DNA from: Clostridia bacterium
Lineage (GTDB): Bacteria > Bacillota > Clostridia > Lachnospirales > WQUN01
Direction: 5' to 3'
DNA: 14,891 bases
Assembly (NCBI GenBank): GCA_025997155.1
Contig: BNUF01000050.1
Span: forward strand, 1 to 14,891
Below the pieces are notes generated by a model. That model searched no databases. It was given only the letters and a program-made list of their open reading frames with translations, and had not been told where the DNA came from. The position numbers were made by a program, and so were the translations under genes. Below are positions 13,439 to 14,891 of this stretch, one piece after another; the stretch's first letter is position 1, and each line of letters starts with the position of its first letter.

Positions 13439-14239
13439 ATGGGAAAAAAGCCAGACTTGACGACGATAATCGGATGCGCCATTGGCGTCGGAGCCGTTCT
13501 CGCCGCGATGCACTTCAAGCACATTCACTTATCGGTATTTCTTAACCCGGCAGCGACTTTGATTATATTCGTGGGTACTGTCGCCGCCGTTATGAACTCC
13601 TTCACAATGAAGGAACTTAGCAGTGTGGGCAAACTTTTCGATATGATTTTTAACGACGCGGGCAAAGAGGACTCGAACGTCGAAATCATTCAAAAATTCT
13701 TTGACCTCACCGTTTTGGCGCGTAAGGAGGGTTTGCTCGTTCTTGAGGACGAGGCGAACAGACTCGAGAACAAATTTATGAAAAAAGGGTTGCTTATGGT
13801 CGTGGACGGCGTTGACGAGGGGTATATCACGGAAATGCTCGAACTCGACATCGAGTCTATGGAGGAACGCCACGGAACGAGAGCGTCGATTTTCAGCTCG
13901 GCGGGAGCGTACGCTCCGACTCTTGGCGTTCTCGGCGCGGTGTTCGGGCTTATCGCCGCCATGAGTAACATCAACGAAATCGAGATGATGGCGGAGGCCG
14001 TCGCCGCCGCCTTTATCGCGACAATCCTCGGCATCTTCACGGGATACGTACTTTGGAACCCTTTCGCGACGAAACTTAAAATGAAGTCCAAGCACGAAGT
14101 CCTTCAAAAACGAATGATTATCGAAGGTATCATTTGTATCCAAAGAGGCGAGAACCCCGTACTCGTGAAATCCCGTCTCGCGGTATTCCTTCAGGGCAAC
14201 GAGCAAGACCAGTTCAGCCAAGATTCTAAGAAGGACTAA
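13439..14239 (+). CDS. motA: Flagellar motor stator protein MotA
   Basis: MotA and MotB form the ion channel of the flagellar stator in the inner membrane; MotA's cytoplasmic loop pushes on FliG. The protein has 266 residues and about four membrane segments (near 8-24, 34-52, 160-180 and 190-210). Visible family features are LNPAATLIIFVGTVAAV, the loop segment VLARKEGLLVLEDE (the Arg and Glu region that contacts FliG), GAYAPTLGVLGAVFGLIAAM with the conserved membrane Pro, and LWNPFATKLK with the second conserved Pro. GAGGGGTG lies about 10 bases before the ATG. motB follows after a 15-base gap. Whether the motor uses protons or sodium cannot be read with confidence. Control by a flagellar sigma factor is suggested by the promoter at 13344-13371. 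Confidence 0.95.
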   Translation: MGKKPDLTTIIGCAIGVGAVLAAMHFKHIHLSVFLNPAATLIIFVGTVAAVMNSFTMKELSSVGKLFDMIFNDAGKEDSNVEIIQKFFDLTVLARKEGLLVLEDEANRLENKFMKKGLLMVVDGVDEGYITEMLELDIESMEERHGTRASIFSSAGAYAPTLGVLGAVFGLIAAMSNINEIEMMAEAVAAAFIATILGIFTGYVLWNPFATKLKMKSKHEVLQKRMIIEGIICIQRGENPVLVKSRLAVFLQGNEQDQFSQDSKKD

Positions 14240-14247
14240 GGAGGGGG
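14238..14247 (+). promoter_or_regulatory. Ribosome binding site of motB, supporting its GTG start
   Basis: AAGGAGGGGG begins in the last two bases of the motA TAA and lies seven bases before the GTG at 14255. This fixes a non-ATG start that would otherwise be missed and links motB translation to motA. Confidence 0.85.
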
Positions 14248-14254
14248 AACGTCT

Positions 14255-14891
14255 GTGGCTAAAAAAGCAAAAAAGCACCACGAGGAGGCGGAAGTCAGCG
14301 AGGCGTGGCTTTTGCCGTATTCCGACCTTATGACACTCCTTCTTGCCGTGTTTATCGTTCTTTTCGCCGTAAGTAATATGGATAAGTCCAAGGCGGAGGC
14401 TATGGCGCAAGCTTTCGGAGGAATGATGACGGGGCAGGGCGACAGAATTTCGGGCAGCGCGCCCGACAGCCCCACTATCAACCTCTTCGACCCAGGCTCA
14501 AACAACATTAACGACGCGCAGCAGCTTCAGCAAGCGGTCGAAACTCTTCAGGCGTCTCTTAGCGGGGGTAGCGAGGGCGACGCCGTAAAACTAAGCGACC
14601 GAGAACTCCGAGCTCTTCAGGAGTCGCTTAAGGTTTATTTCCCCGACCAAGGCGAAATGGGGGAGGAAGAACGAAACGAATTGCAGCATATGCAAAAAGA
14701 GCTAGACGACTACTTCACCGAATCGGGGCTTGAGTCGAGCGTCAAAACGGGAATCGACGAACGCGGCTTGGTCGTAAGTCTGTCAAGCAGTATCCTGTTC
14801 GATTCGGGAAAAGCCGACCTCCGCCCCGAAAACCGCGAACTTATGATTAAGACGGGCGACGTGTTAAGCAAAATCGACAACTATATCCGCG
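14255..14891 (+). CDS. motB: Flagellar motor stator protein MotB, partial; runs off the window
   Basis: MotB is the stator's single-span subunit; its C-terminal OmpA-like domain anchors the complex to peptidoglycan. About 212 residues are present. A basic N-terminus (MAKKAKKHHEEAEVSEAW) leads into the single membrane helix beginning LLPYSDLMTLLLAVFIVLFA, where Asp24 is the ion-binding residue essential in the family. A polar Gly/Ser- and Gln-rich linker (about 45-145) follows. The OmpA-like domain then starts with ERGLVVSLSSSILFDSGKAD and RPENRELM and continues past the window edge. The start is GTG at 14255, supported by the strong ribosome binding site upstream. It sits 15 bases after motA in the same transcript. 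Confidence 0.94.
   Translation, partial: MAKKAKKHHEEAEVSEAWLLPYSDLMTLLLAVFIVLFAVSNMDKSKAEAMAQAFGGMMTGQGDRISGSAPDSPTINLFDPGSNNINDAQQLQQAVETLQASLSGGSEGDAVKLSDRELRALQESLKVYFPDQGEMGEEERNELQHMQKELDDYFTESGLESSVKTGIDERGLVVSLSSSILFDSGKADLRPENRELMIKTGDVLSKIDNYIR

Noticed and set aside
13529..14410. 293-codon minus-strand ORF spanning motA and the start of motB
   Set aside because: Covers two recognised genes on the other strand and shows no motifs; shadow ORF.

Overview
The window looks like a chromosomal segment from a flagellated member of the Bacillota, most likely a clostridial lineage. The coding DNA is moderately GC-rich. Short AT-rich gaps hold near-consensus TTGACA/TATAAT promoters, most genes have strong AGGAGG-type ribosome binding sites, intrinsic terminators are common, and GTG starts are frequent. 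A long Rel-type (p)ppGpp enzyme carrying the RxKD motif, a MotA/MotB pair and a CmpB-like membrane protein fit that assignment. The genus cannot be named from the sequence alone. I see no tRNA, rRNA, CRISPR array, insertion sequence or prophage gene.

Layout: (1) Bases 1-2170 are a minus-strand unit. Its promoter at 2142-2170 drives a 563-residue protein with a divergent pRiA4b ORF-3-like C-terminal region, followed 11 bases later by purM, which is cut by the window edge. (2) Bases 2175-2435 hold a free-standing plus-strand microgene of 27 codons with a perfect ribosome binding site and its own terminator. (3) Bases 2496-4800 carry rel on the minus strand with its own promoter. (4) Bases 4831-5252 are a small minus-strand membrane protein gene with a terminator. 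(5) Bases 5342-9818 are a plus-strand operon: a dCache/HAMP receptor lacking any output domain, then purA, then glmS. It ends in a symmetric terminator shared with the convergent operon. (6) Bases 9815-13184 are a tightly overlapping minus-strand operon, murA-rlmH-aldo/keto reductase-lipoprotein. (7) From 13197 onward is the plus-strand motA-motB unit, with a housekeeping-type promoter and a separate flagellar sigma-28/sigma-D-like promoter in its leader. motB is cut by the window edge.

How the genes fit together: most are housekeeping functions. These are purine synthesis (purM, purA), amino-sugar and cell-wall precursor supply (glmS, murA), ribosome maturation (rlmH), the stringent response (rel) and motility (motAB). 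The less ordinary material lies between them. It includes the outputless receptor ahead of purA, the repeat-rich lipoprotein gene with three poly-C tracts that could switch its reading frame, a C-terminally shortened RlmH abutting a ferredoxin-type aldo/keto reductase, the 27-residue microgene, and the layered promoters of motAB. No clearly new multi-gene system is evident; the best candidates for something undescribed are the outputless receptor, the microgene and the lipoprotein.
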